Counted from the stretch's first letter, positions 1-6,310 are shown. The stretch is 9,159 nt of DNA from Bryobacterales bacterium (GCA_003142355.1 PLMF01000118.1:265-9423); one strand, 5' to 3'. The notes: generated from the sequence alone by a model not told the origin. Numbers and translations: made by a program.

Positions 1-1017
1 TGGAGCTTCGCCATGAAGGCGCTCTCGGTGCTGGTGCTGCGCTACAAGCAGCCGGGGGGCCGTGAATGGAAGGTCCCGCTGAATTTCCACGTGCGCGGTG
101 TGGAGATTCCCGTCGGCCTCTTCCTGATCACCGTCACCCTCTTCGCGCTGGCCATCGTCAACGTGCTCACCAAGGAGGTGGCCACCATTTCGGGCGTGAC
201 TTTCACCATCTTATTCTTCATCGTCTTCGAGCTGTCCGATATCAGCAACCGCAAGCGCCGGATCGGGCACGCTCAAGAGATGGAGAAGTTCCGGCTGGAT
301 CCGCACGCGGACCTTACCGTCGATTCGGTCAGCGCGCGGCCGGGCAACGTGCTGGTGGCGGTGCGCAATCCCAACCATTTGCAGCACCTCGGACGCATCC
401 TCGACAAGACCGATACGCGCAAGATGGACATCGTGGTGATTACCGTCCACCGCGTGACGCAGGCGGCCTCCGGCGAGCACGGCCTCGAGAGCAGCCAGCT
501 TTTTTCCGAAGACGAGACCACCGTGTTCTCGCAGGTCGTCACGCTGGCGGAAAAGGCGGGCAAGCACGTCGAGCTGATGGTGGTACCCGGCTCGGACCCG
601 TACCAGGCCGTGGTGCAGACGGCCGCGCGCCTGGAATCGTCGCGCATCGTGATGGGGCTTTCGCCGAAGCTCACGCCTTCCGAGCAGGGCGCCCAGGTGG
701 GCCGGTACTGGGAGCAACTTCCCGAGCCGCGGCCTTCGCTCTCTCTCGAGATCGTTCTCGAAAACCAGAAGGACACTGTGTTCTTCAACCTGGGACCGCA
801 TCCTCCACGCCTGTGGCCGGAAGACCTCGACCTGGTCCACCGGCTTTGGCTGGAGTTGAGCGCCAAGGGTCCCGGCTCCAAGCTGCATCACCGCGACATC
901 ATCGGCGTGGCGCTGCGCCGTATGAATGCCGAACTGCACTCGAAGCTTTCAGGGGAAGTGGTGGACGACGTCCTGCACGAGGTTTCCAACGGCAACCACC
1001 ACGAGCCGCCGCCGTAG
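1..1017 (+). CDS. APC-superfamily permease with C-terminal USP-like domain (5' end outside window)
   Basis: The reading frame is open from base 1 (W-S-F-A-M-K...). The first in-window ATG, at 13, lies inside a membrane segment, so it is not the true start. Aligned with the complete paralog at 4103-6310, this piece begins at about residue 409 of 735. Visible parts, counting the Met at 13 as residue 1: the end of the amino-acid-permease membrane domain (hydrophobic runs about 34-52 and 57-73), a soluble USP-like alpha/beta domain (about 111-247, with NVLVAVRNP and DIVVITVHR strands), and a terminal segment with LGPHPPRLWPEDLD at 260-273 and LHHRDIIGVAL at 291-301. The family imports amino acids or related solutes across the inner membrane; the substrate cannot be read here. 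The tail (NGNHHEPPP) is specific to this copy. It belongs to a paralog pair with the 4103 gene. Confidence 0.87.
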   Translation, partial: WSFAMKALSVLVLRYKQPGGREWKVPLNFHVRGVEIPVGLFLITVTLFALAIVNVLTKEVATISGVTFTILFFIVFELSDISNRKRRIGHAQEMEKFRLDPHADLTVDSVSARPGNVLVAVRNPNHLQHLGRILDKTDTRKMDIVVITVHRVTQAASGEHGLESSQLFSEDETTVFSQVVTLAEKAGKHVELMVVPGSDPYQAVVQTAARLESSRIVMGLSPKLTPSEQGAQVGRYWEQLPEPRPSLSLEIVLENQKDTVFFNLGPHPPRLWPEDLDLVHRLWLELSAKGPGSKLHHRDIIGVALRRMNAELHSKLSGEVVDDVLHEVSNGNHHEPPP

Positions 1018-1319
1018 CGCCGGCGGTCGCCTGTTGCCGCCGGTTCTTCCGATGCAAAACGCGCCGTTTTCACGGCTTTGCGGGCGGGGAGGGATTCGCT
1101 TGTTGGACGGAAGCGCATTACCTCCAGAGGCCTCTACCGGACAATGAGAGAGGGAAATCCGCTCGCGCTTCGCGCTACGATGGTGGGCTAGGCGCGCCCC
1201 GCCTGCCGCGCGCCAGCACTTCGTGCGCGCACTGGGCGCACCAAATCGCATTTGGAGGCGCCGATGGTTCGAGACTCTCACCTTTTTCTCTTGACGCTGT
1301 TGGCGCGGGAGCGTGTTGC
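1018..1319. other. Intergenic region between permease and OmpA-family gene
   Basis: This stretch of about 300 bases is GC-rich. I see no conserved gene apart from the 19-codon leader ORF near its right end (1264-1323). It holds the terminator-like hairpin at 1019-1048. A small GC-rich hairpin with a CAC-TTC-GTG tip lies near 1208-1230, without a T tract. I could not identify a convincing sigma-70 promoter for the OmpA gene: TTGACG at 1291-1296 has no suitably spaced -10 before the start codon. Confidence 0.5.
1019..1048 (+). terminator. Possible rho-independent terminator after the permease
   Basis: Two bases after the stop codon, CCGGCGG (1020-1026) can pair with CCGCCGG (1037-1043). A G·T pair can extend the stem at each end, leaving an 8-base loop. 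Only a short T-rich run (TTCTT) follows, so the terminator is weak or needs help. The position supports separating the permease from the OmpA gene. Confidence 0.4.
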
Positions 1320-1323
1320 ATGA
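1264..1323 (+). CDS. Possible 19-residue leader ORF coupled to the OmpA-family gene
   Basis: ATG at 1264 opens a 19-codon frame (MVRDSHLFLLTLLARERVA) ending in TGA at 1321-1323. That stop overlaps the ATG of the OmpA-family gene (1320-1322) as ATGA. A GGAGG at 1254-1258 sits five bases before the ATG, which is ideal Shine-Dalgarno spacing and arguably better than the site in front of the OmpA gene itself. The overlap would suit translational coupling or a regulatory leader peptide. There is no conservation evidence and the ORF is very short, so it may be chance. Confidence 0.3.
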   Translation: MVRDSHLFLLTLLARERVA

Positions 1324-2159
1324 GACTTCGAAATATACTTTTCATCGCTGGAAGCATGCTCGTGGCGGCGCTCACGAGCTTTGGGCAGCCCAAGGACGTC
1401 GCGGGTTCTAAAGATCCGGCGCTGTTCACCCGGATGCCGGGCTTCTACATCTACGAAAACACGGAGCATCAGTTCGACGCCTACGATTTCCCGGTCCAGA
1501 AGGGTAATACTACCGTGACACAGCATGTGGAAGGGCACTGGACGCACTGGCGTTACGACTTCAACCCGTCCGCCGGAACTCCTCCCAGCCCGCTCCAGGT
1601 CCAGCGCAACTTCCAGAACGCCGTACTGAAGCTGGGCGGCAAGGTGATGTATAACATCAATCTCGATTCGACGTTCATGGTCGCCAGGAACGGCACGGAA
1701 ACGTGGATCGCATTCCTGCCTCGGGGACAGACCTACTATCTGCTGATCATCGAAGTGCAGGCGATGCAGCAGGATGTGGTGGCCAATGCCGACGCGCTAA
1801 AGAGCGGGTTGGCCGATACCGGCCACGTCGAGGTGCCCGGCATCTTCTTCGACACCGCCAAATCCGACATCAAGCCGGAGTCGCAACCTGCGATCCAGGA
1901 AGTCGTCAAAATGCTCCAGGCCAGCCCCGCCGTGAAAGTGTGGGTGGTGGGCCATACCGACAACGTCGGCACAGCGGATGCCAACGTGGCGCTCTCCAAT
2001 GCGCGCGCGGCTTCGGTGGTGAAGGCCCTGGCCGCAGGCGGCATCGACGCCCGCCGGCTGACTCCTCACGGCGACGGGCCCTTCGCACCGGTGGCGGCCA
2101 ACACCACCGACGAGGGCCGGGCACGCAACCGGCGGGTGGAACTGGTAGCGCAGCAGTAA
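1320..2159 (+). CDS. OmpA-family outer-membrane/peptidoglycan-binding protein
   Basis: 279 residues. Residues 1-22 form a signal peptide (MRLRN, hydrophobic core, ...LTSFGQ), so the protein is exported. Residues about 30-150 form an N-terminal domain of the kind often preceding OmpA domains in such proteins (LFTRMPGFYIYENTEHQFDAY...). Residues about 165-277 are a clear OmpA C-terminal peptidoglycan-binding domain: GIFFDTAKSDIKPES, VVGHTDNVG (209-217), ALSNARAASVV (224-234) and GRARNRRVELV at the end. The expected role is non-covalent anchoring of the outer membrane to peptidoglycan. The start at 1320 has GGGAG eight bases upstream and gives a proper signal peptide. The same frame stays open far upstream to 66, but that part overlaps the permease out of frame and is not coding. 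The gene follows and overlaps a possible leader ORF. Confidence 0.9.
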   Translation: MRLRNILFIAGSMLVAALTSFGQPKDVAGSKDPALFTRMPGFYIYENTEHQFDAYDFPVQKGNTTVTQHVEGHWTHWRYDFNPSAGTPPSPLQVQRNFQNAVLKLGGKVMYNINLDSTFMVARNGTETWIAFLPRGQTYYLLIIEVQAMQQDVVANADALKSGLADTGHVEVPGIFFDTAKSDIKPESQPAIQEVVKMLQASPAVKVWVVGHTDNVGTADANVALSNARAASVVKALAAGGIDARRLTPHGDGPFAPVAANTTDEGRARNRRVELVAQQ

Positions 2160-2223
2160 GGACGGCACAGATCGACGAATTCGCTAGAAAGGCTGAAGTC
2201 GGTGGTCGCCGCAGGTAAAACCT

Positions 2224-2700
2224 ATGCATAAAATGTCACTCAAACGTATTCTCGTCTCGTCTCTCGTCTGCCTGTCGGCTGTCGCGGCGGCCGGCCTGGC
2301 CCAGTCGGGGGCCAAGGACACGGACCAAAAGAACTACAAACTGAGCATGGAAAAGATCAAAGCCTATGATTCGGCCATGGTCAAGATGAAAGCTCTGTTC
2401 GCGTCCGACCCTGCGCTGCAAAACAGTATGATGGAAGCCCTAAAGAAAGGCGGCATGATGGCTGCGCTGGAAAACAACCAGAAAACCATGGCAGTCATCA
2501 AGACGTCGGGGATCTCGGCTCAGGAGTTCCTTATCATTCCGTCGTGCGTCCAGATTACCGCTAGCGTCTACAACTCCCAATCGCAGGGTTCGGCGATGGG
2601 CGCGATGGTATCGCAGGAAAACATTGCGTTCTACGTTAAGAACAAGGCGGAAATCGATCGAATGATGAGGGACTGGCAGGCCCGCCCGGGCGGGAGGTGA
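2224..2700 (+). CDS. Small secreted protein of unknown function
   Basis: 158 residues. Basic start (MHKMSLKR), hydrophobic core and AGLA|QS form a Sec signal peptide with cleavage likely after about residue 26. The mature part, about 132 residues, is mostly helical, rich in Lys, Met and Ala, and has one cysteine (PSCVQ). The stretch SDPALQNSMMEALKKGGMMAALENNQKTMAVIKTSGISAQEF is a likely pair of amphipathic helices. I do not recognise a named domain. Its overall pattern resembles small secreted hypothetical proteins I associate with Acidobacteriota, from memory only. AGG lies about nine bases before ATG 2224; ATG 2233 is an alternative start. It lies 64 bases after the OmpA gene and could share its transcript. 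The 3' end carries a perfect 14-bp GC palindrome (2681-2694) inside the coding sequence. Confidence 0.8.
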   Translation: MHKMSLKRILVSSLVCLSAVAAAGLAQSGAKDTDQKNYKLSMEKIKAYDSAMVKMKALFASDPALQNSMMEALKKGGMMAALENNQKTMAVIKTSGISAQEFLIIPSCVQITASVYNSQSQGSAMGAMVSQENIAFYVKNKAEIDRMMRDWQARPGGR

Positions 2701-2733
2701 GCGCGCTCAAACACCCCTGGTAAGGATAGCGCC

Positions 2734-2883
2734 ATGAAACGCTCCCTTCTGTTGGCGGTGGTGGTCCTGTCATGCAGCGACGAACTGCGTGGGCCAACCC
2801 GACAGCCTAACGGCTCCGGCGTTCAGCCGCGGCCCGCTTCTTTCGCGCCGTCGGCTGCAGCGCCTTGTCAGGCAGCCTCATGA
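2734..2883 (+). pseudogene. Truncated lipoprotein gene start, interrupted by attC-like element
   Basis: AAGGA at the right distance precedes ATG 2734. The frame begins MKRSLLLAVVVLSCSDE, a short lipoprotein signal peptide with lipobox V-L-S-C and the lipidated Cys at residue 14. After about 24 codons the frame enters the attC-like element at 2805-2873. It then reads through a low-complexity P/A-rich tail to TGA at 2881-2883, 49 codons in all. The good ribosome site and signal peptide point to a real gene start. The tail is read from an element whose own logic lies on the other strand, so I infer that the original gene was cut off by an insertion. No matching 3' part is visible further right. 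A genuine 49-residue lipoprotein is a less likely alternative. Confidence 0.45.
2805..2873 (-). other. attC-like (integron cassette) recombination site
   Basis: Read on the minus strand, the element starts with GCCTGAC (2873-2867) and ends with GTTAGGC (2811-2805). The latter fits the attC core consensus GTTRRRY; the former fits the opposite RYYYAAC site with one change. The two ends pair over seven bases with one G·T. Inside, GGCG pairs with CGCC and CAGCCG pairs with CGGCTG. One unpaired A follows and then CGGC pairs with GCCG, leaving a 13-base loop. Imperfect hairpins with extrahelical bases and 57-141 bp length are the known hallmarks of attC sites; this one is 69 bp. It lies at the 3' end of the DUF2442 gene, in the orientation expected of a gene cassette. 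No integrase gene is in the window. Confidence 0.55.
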
Positions 2884-3163
2884 AGTTCTCGGGCCGAAGG
2901 AGGCTGACCACGGAGATGTCTTCGTCGATTGCCTCCCAATGAATTCCGATGCCGCCTCCGACTAGCTCCCACTCGGATCGCGCCCGCGCGGACGCGCCAG
3001 CCAGTCTCGGGAACCACACCAGAGGCACGGAAACCACCCGCCCGTCGGATAACGCGACGCACAGCGCGTCGCCCGAACACTCCACGTCGACCGCCACCGT
3101 TTCAGATCCACGGACTCTCAGCAAAGCGGGCACACCAATAAGTCTACCGCCGCTGGCAACCAC
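2807..3163 (-). CDS. DUF2442 family protein, cassette-like gene
   Basis: 118 residues from a GTG start. Residues about 27-92 match DUF2442 as I know it: LSDGRVVSVPLVWFPRL (38-54), then WELVGGGIGIHWEAIDEDISVVSLL (65-89), including the characteristic G-IHW..-DEDISV stretch. The family's molecular function is not established; it is often found beside DUF4160 genes as small two-gene modules. No DUF4160 partner is visible here. The start is uncertain: GTG at 3163 lacks a clear ribosome site, and an in-frame GTG at residue 23 would give a more typical length. The last 20 residues (DKALQPTARKKRAAAERRSR) are encoded by the attC-like element, and the TAG stop lies inside its GTTAGGC core. This arrangement suggests a mobile gene cassette. 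The gene opposes its neighbours in strand. Confidence 0.75.
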   Translation of the reverse strand: MVASGGRLIGVPALLRVRGSETVAVDVECSGDALCVALSDGRVVSVPLVWFPRLAGASARARSEWELVGGGIGIHWEAIDEDISVVSLLRPENFMRLPDKALQPTARKKRAAAERRSR

Positions 3164-3192
3164 CGCGAGCCGCCAGCGTAGCGGCTAACCGA

Positions 3193-3256
3193 CCGCTCTC
3201 TAACGTTCGCGGCTCTGAATGTGGCCTCGCACCGAGCCGCGAACGTTAGAGAGCGG
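3193..3256. repeat. Perfect 23-bp inverted repeat, 18-base spacer
   Basis: Arm one is 3193-3215 (begins CCGCTCTCTAACG, ends CGCGGCTC). Arm two, 3234-3256, is its exact reverse complement. The spacer is 3216-3233. The inner ends of the arms contain AACGTT flanked by CTCT/AGAG, so each strand shows CTCTAAC and GTTAGAG; these are one base off attC simple sites. A diverged single copy of the arm occurs at 9124-9145 with 19 of 22 identical bases, which points to a dispersed repeat family rather than a site unique to the DUF2442 cassette. No T tract follows on either strand, so a terminator is unlikely. Confidence 0.85.
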
Positions 3257-3390
3257 CAGTCGTCAGTCACAGCTTTCTGCAATTTTCGTAAACCATTAGA
3301 ATTCCGTGGGTTACGCTCAAATCGCCGCCTCACACAGGGCCGTTTCTACACACTCGCAGGTAATAATCAAGATGGAGGGGATGGGGACCT

Positions 3391-3406
3391 CGGTCAGATC
3401 TGACCG
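3391..3406. promoter_or_regulatory. Palindromic operator-like site, distal copy
   Basis: CGGTCAGATCTGACCG is a perfect 16-bp palindrome, the typical form of a site for a dimeric DNA-binding protein. A nearly identical copy lies 65 bp further right at 3456-3471, about six helical turns away. Both precede the gene at 3485. The binding protein is unknown; autoregulation by the product of that gene is an inference. Confidence 0.5.
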
Positions 3407-3455
3407 GAAACGGATCGTTAACCCTTTTATTTTCAATAAAGCGTACCTGTTTTTT

Positions 3456-3471
3456 CGGTCGGATCTGACCG
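3456..3471. promoter_or_regulatory. Palindromic operator-like site, proximal copy
   Basis: CGGTCGGATCTGACCG differs from the distal copy at one base and is a palindrome apart from that position. It ends 13 bases before ATG 3485, so a bound protein would cover the translation start region or the transcription start. The AT-rich stretch between the two copies (about 3418-3440) is the likely promoter area, but I could not find convincing -35 and -10 hexamers there. Confidence 0.5.
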
Positions 3472-3484
3472 CAACATACCGTTT

Positions 3485-4090
3485 ATGGAAACACCAAGAG
3501 AATGGATCGATGCCGGCTCCTGGGTGGGGCGCCAGCAGGCGTTCGCTATGATCGCCAACAGATGCTCGGCCGCGCAGGCGCTGTGCCTGAAGCAGGTCAG
3601 GGAAACTCGCTTGTTCGAAAAGCTCGAGTTGACATGGGAGGAGTTCTGCAAGGAGTACGCCGGCATCAGCCGTGAGAGCGCCGACCGTCTCATCCGGCAG
3701 CATGAGGAATTCGGAGACGCCTATTTTCGTCTTTCCGAGATCGCTCGCATCTCGCCGGAAACCTACCGAAAAATCGCCAGCCAGGTGTCGAACGAGGGCC
3801 TCGAGTTCGACGGCGAGAAATTGGCTTTGATTCCTGAAAACGGCCCTAAAATCCGCGCCGCCATTCAAACGCTGCGCGCGCAATTGCAGGAGGTCCGCGA
3901 TGCCGGCCAGCCGACCTCACCCGGCATTACCCAGTTGGTGATTCGCCTGGACGCGCTGTTGGAAGAAGTCTCGACGATGTCCCGGCGCCTCCTCGACGCC
4001 GGCGAGCGCGCCGGGCTCCAGGGATTGGTCGCCTACGCCGTCAACAAGTGGACGCACGTCCAGTCCGAGATCAGAAAGCGTTTCGCGTAG
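3485..4090 (+). CDS. Helical protein with possible helix-turn-helix, unknown function
   Basis: 201 residues, no signal peptide or membrane segment, so cytoplasmic. Residues about 50-77 (TWEEFCKEYAGISRESADRLIRQHEEFG) read like a helix-turn-helix: helix, turn at AGIS, then a polar second helix. The pattern W-E-x-F...G-I-S-x-x-x-A-x-x-x-I...F recalls DNA-binding domains of some phage and plasmid proteins. The rest is predicted helical, with coiled-coil-like stretches at about 121-140 and 148-172. I do not recognise a named family. No clear Shine-Dalgarno precedes ATG 3485; the next in-frame Met is residue 22. The start region carries the twin palindromes. The stop is 12 bases before the permease start, so the two are likely one operon. 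Regulation of the permease by this protein is inferred only from position. Confidence 0.7.
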   Translation: METPREWIDAGSWVGRQQAFAMIANRCSAAQALCLKQVRETRLFEKLELTWEEFCKEYAGISRESADRLIRQHEEFGDAYFRLSEIARISPETYRKIASQVSNEGLEFDGEKLALIPENGPKIRAAIQTLRAQLQEVRDAGQPTSPGITQLVIRLDALLEEVSTMSRRLLDAGERAGLQGLVAYAVNKWTHVQSEIRKRFA

Positions 4091-4102
4091 AATTGGAAGG
4101 GT

Positions 4103-6310
4103 ATGTCCCCGGACATTGGGCGGCCGACGGCCACCAAGGTGGTGGTCGCCACCACTGTAGCTCTTTCGTTCATTTCGTTCTGGCGGGCCGCGGCGGTGGT
4201 GCTCAGCGACCTGGCCTCCTCTGCCTTCTACGCCGGCGGCATCGCCGAGCAGGCCGTTGGGAAGAGCGCGCCCTGGTTCATCCTCGGGGTGATGCTGTTC
4301 AGCTTTGCCGTGCGCTCGGTCTACATGGAATCCAGCAGCATGTTCGTGCGCGGCGGCGTGTACGTGGTGGTGCGCGACGCCATGGGCCCGTTCGTCGCGC
4401 GGCTCTCGGTCTCGTCGCTTATTTTCGACTACATCCTCACCGGCCCCATCAGCGTGGTCAGCGCGGGCCAGTACCTGAGCCGTTTGCTCAATGAGATCTC
4501 CGATCTCAGCCATCTCGGCCTGCACGCCCCTCCCAATGCGTTCGCCGCCGTGTTTGCCGTGGCGGTGACGGTTTACTTCTGGTGGAGCAACATCAAGGGC
4601 ATCCAGGAATCCAGCGGCAAGGCCCTGCGCATCCTGCAAATCACCACCGTGATGGCGGTGGCTTTCCTGATCTGGTGCCCCATCACCCTGCTGCTGGCGC
4701 CCAGCGTCAAGCTGCCGCCGGCGCCGCTTCCTCGCAACCTTCAGTTCAGCTCCGAGGCGCTCGGCTGGTTCAATGGCACCATCTGGCCGCGGATCGGGGC
4801 CGTCGCCGTGATCATCGCGTTCGGCCACTCGCTGCTTTCCATGAGCGGCTTTGAAACGCTGGCGCAGGTCTACCGCGAGATCGCCTACCCCAAGCTGAAG
4901 AATCTGCGCTACACCGGGAACCTGGTGTGCATCTATGCCGTGCTTTTCACGGGCGTGACCACGGTGTTCGCCGGCATGATCATTCCGGACGGCGTGCGCA
5001 AAGAATACGTGGACAATCTTCTCGGCGGTCTGGCCATGCACCTGGCGGGGCCGCCGCTGCTGCGCCTGGTCTTCCACATGTTCGTGGTAATGGTGGGCGT
5101 GCTGATCCTTTCCGGCGCGGTCAACACCTCCATGATCGGGGCCAACGGCGTCATGAACCGCATTGCGGAAGACGGCGTGCTGCTGGACTGGTTCCGCAAG
5201 CCGCAGCGCCGCTTCGGCACCACCTACCGCATCATCAACCTGATTGCCGCGTTGCAGATCGCCACCATCGCGCTGAGCCGCGGCGACGTCTACCTGTTGG
5301 GCGAAGCCTACGCTTTCGGCGTGGTGTGGAGCTTCTTCCTGAAATCCGTCGGCGTGCTGGTGCTGCGCTATCACCGCCACGACCAGGAATACAAGGTGCC
5401 GGTCAACCCGCGGATCGGGGGCAAAGAGATTCCCGTCGGCCTGATCGTCACCACCCTGATTCTCTTCCTGGTGGCGATCGCCAATCTTTTCTCGAAACGG
5501 ATCGCCACCATTTACGGCGTGAGCTTCACCGTGGTCCTTTTCGTGGTCTTCACCATCTCCGAACGCATCAACCTCAGGAAGCTGGCCAACAAGAAGGCCG
5601 GCCTGGAGGAGTTCAACCTCGACATGCGGGCGGAGATCAGCCCCGAGACGGTCCACGCGCGGCCCGGATGCGTGCTGGTGGCGGTGCGCGACTACAGCCA
5701 CATGGCGCATCTGCACAACGTGCTGGAGAAAACCAACCTGCGGCGGCACGACATTGTGGTGATGACCGTGCGGCCCATCTCCACCGGCGCCGGGGAATAC
5801 GAACTCTCCAACCAGCAGCTTTTTTCCGATTACGAGAGGGAACTGCTTTCGCGCGTGGTCACCATGGCTGAGAAAGAGGGCAAAACAGCGGACCTGATCG
5901 TGGTGCCGGGCGTGGATCCGTTCGACGCCATGGTGCAGACCGCCGCCAAGTTGAAGGCGTCGCGCCTGGTGACGGGCGTCTCCGCGCGCATGGATTCCGA
6001 CGAGTTGGCGCGGCGCATCGGCCTGGCCTGGGAGAAGCTGCCGGAACCGCGGCATGCGTTTTCGCTCGAGGTCATCACCCCCGACCGGCCTTCGGTCTAC
6101 GTCAACCTGGGCCCGCATCCACCGCGCTTATGGCCCGAGGATCTGGACCGCGCGCACGAGCTCTGGCTGCGGCTCCAGGAGGCCTTCGGCGCCCGCCTGC
6201 ACCATCGCGACGTGATTGGAGTCGCGCTTTCGCGGCTGCAGAAGGACCTGGAAAGCGGTCGCCGCGAGGAAGCGCTCAGCGACCTGGAGAAAGAGCTGCG
6301 GAAGAGCTGA
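4103..6310 (+). CDS. APC-superfamily permease fused to USP-like domain
   Basis: 735 residues, complete. Residues about 10-485 form a multi-pass APC (amino acid/polyamine/organocation) domain with many hydrophobic segments, the glycine-rich MFVRGGVYVVV (80-90) and SGFETLAQVYREIAYPKLKN (248-267), which matches the conserved G-F-E...E-I..P region of the family. Residues about 521-660 are a USP-like cytoplasmic domain (GCVLVAVRDYSH, DIVVMTVRP, DLIVVPGVD, SRLVTGVSAR). Residues 668-735 carry LGPHPPRLWPEDLD and LHHRDVIGVAL, shared with the copy at 1-1017. The protein probably imports an amino acid or related solute by secondary transport, with the soluble part in control; substrate unknown. ATG 4103 has GGAAGGG close upstream and follows the preceding gene by 12 bases. 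The gene is longer than simple APC carriers (about 450-500) because of the added domains. Confidence 0.9.
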   Translation: MSPDIGRPTATKVVVATTVALSFISFWRAAAVVLSDLASSAFYAGGIAEQAVGKSAPWFILGVMLFSFAVRSVYMESSSMFVRGGVYVVVRDAMGPFVARLSVSSLIFDYILTGPISVVSAGQYLSRLLNEISDLSHLGLHAPPNAFAAVFAVAVTVYFWWSNIKGIQESSGKALRILQITTVMAVAFLIWCPITLLLAPSVKLPPAPLPRNLQFSSEALGWFNGTIWPRIGAVAVIIAFGHSLLSMSGFETLAQVYREIAYPKLKNLRYTGNLVCIYAVLFTGVTTVFAGMIIPDGVRKEYVDNLLGGLAMHLAGPPLLRLVFHMFVVMVGVLILSGAVNTSMIGANGVMNRIAEDGVLLDWFRKPQRRFGTTYRIINLIAALQIATIALSRGDVYLLGEAYAFGVVWSFFLKSVGVLVLRYHRHDQEYKVPVNPRIGGKEIPVGLIVTTLILFLVAIANLFSKRIATIYGVSFTVVLFVVFTISERINLRKLANKKAGLEEFNLDMRAEISPETVHARPGCVLVAVRDYSHMAHLHNVLEKTNLRRHDIVVMTVRPISTGAGEYELSNQQLFSDYERELLSRVVTMAEKEGKTADLIVVPGVDPFDAMVQTAAKLKASRLVTGVSARMDSDELARRIGLAWEKLPEPRHAFSLEVITPDRPSVYVNLGPHPPRLWPEDLDRAHELWLRLQEAFGARLHHRDVIGVALSRLQKDLESGRREEALSDLEKELRKS

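Larger units (their letters stand above)
3164..3484. other. Intergenic region with repeats and palindromes
   Basis: About 320 bases without a credible gene lie between the GTG of the minus-strand DUF2442 gene and the ATG of the helical protein gene. From left to right the region holds a 6-bp hairpin (AGCCGC 3168-3173 with GCGGCT 3181-3186), the perfect 23-bp inverted repeat 3193-3256, about 130 bases with nothing recognisable, and the twin 16-bp palindromes at 3391 and 3456. Base composition drops to AT-rich between the palindromes, unlike the flanking genes. Confidence 0.6.

Noticed and set aside
66..1319. Upstream extension of the OmpA-family frame back to 66.
   Set aside because: It overlaps the permease out of frame and reads as Arg/Pro/Gly-rich noise. 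The signal peptide and ribosome site place the start at 1320.
2681..2694. Perfect 14-bp GC palindrome CCCGCCCGGGCGGG at the end of the small secreted protein gene, considered as a terminator.
   Set aside because: It has no loop and no T tract, lies within codons, and runs of this kind arise by chance in GC-rich DNA.
3456..3471. Proximal palindrome preceded by six T, considered as a terminator of either strand.
   Set aside because: On the plus strand the T run precedes the stem, and on the minus strand the stem is followed by A, so neither orientation gives a terminator.
3317..3883. Minus-strand frame of 188 codons opposite the helical protein and the palindromes.
   Set aside because: No recognisable domain or ribosome site, and it crosses both palindromes. 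The plus-strand frame is better spaced with the permease and has coherent helical composition.
3917..6118. Very long minus-strand open frame (over 700 codons) opposite the permease.
   Set aside because: Its translation is rich in H, R, Q, D and G with no membrane or domain pattern, and it is an antisense shadow of a gene with clear APC and USP-like domains. Long antisense frames are common in high-GC DNA.
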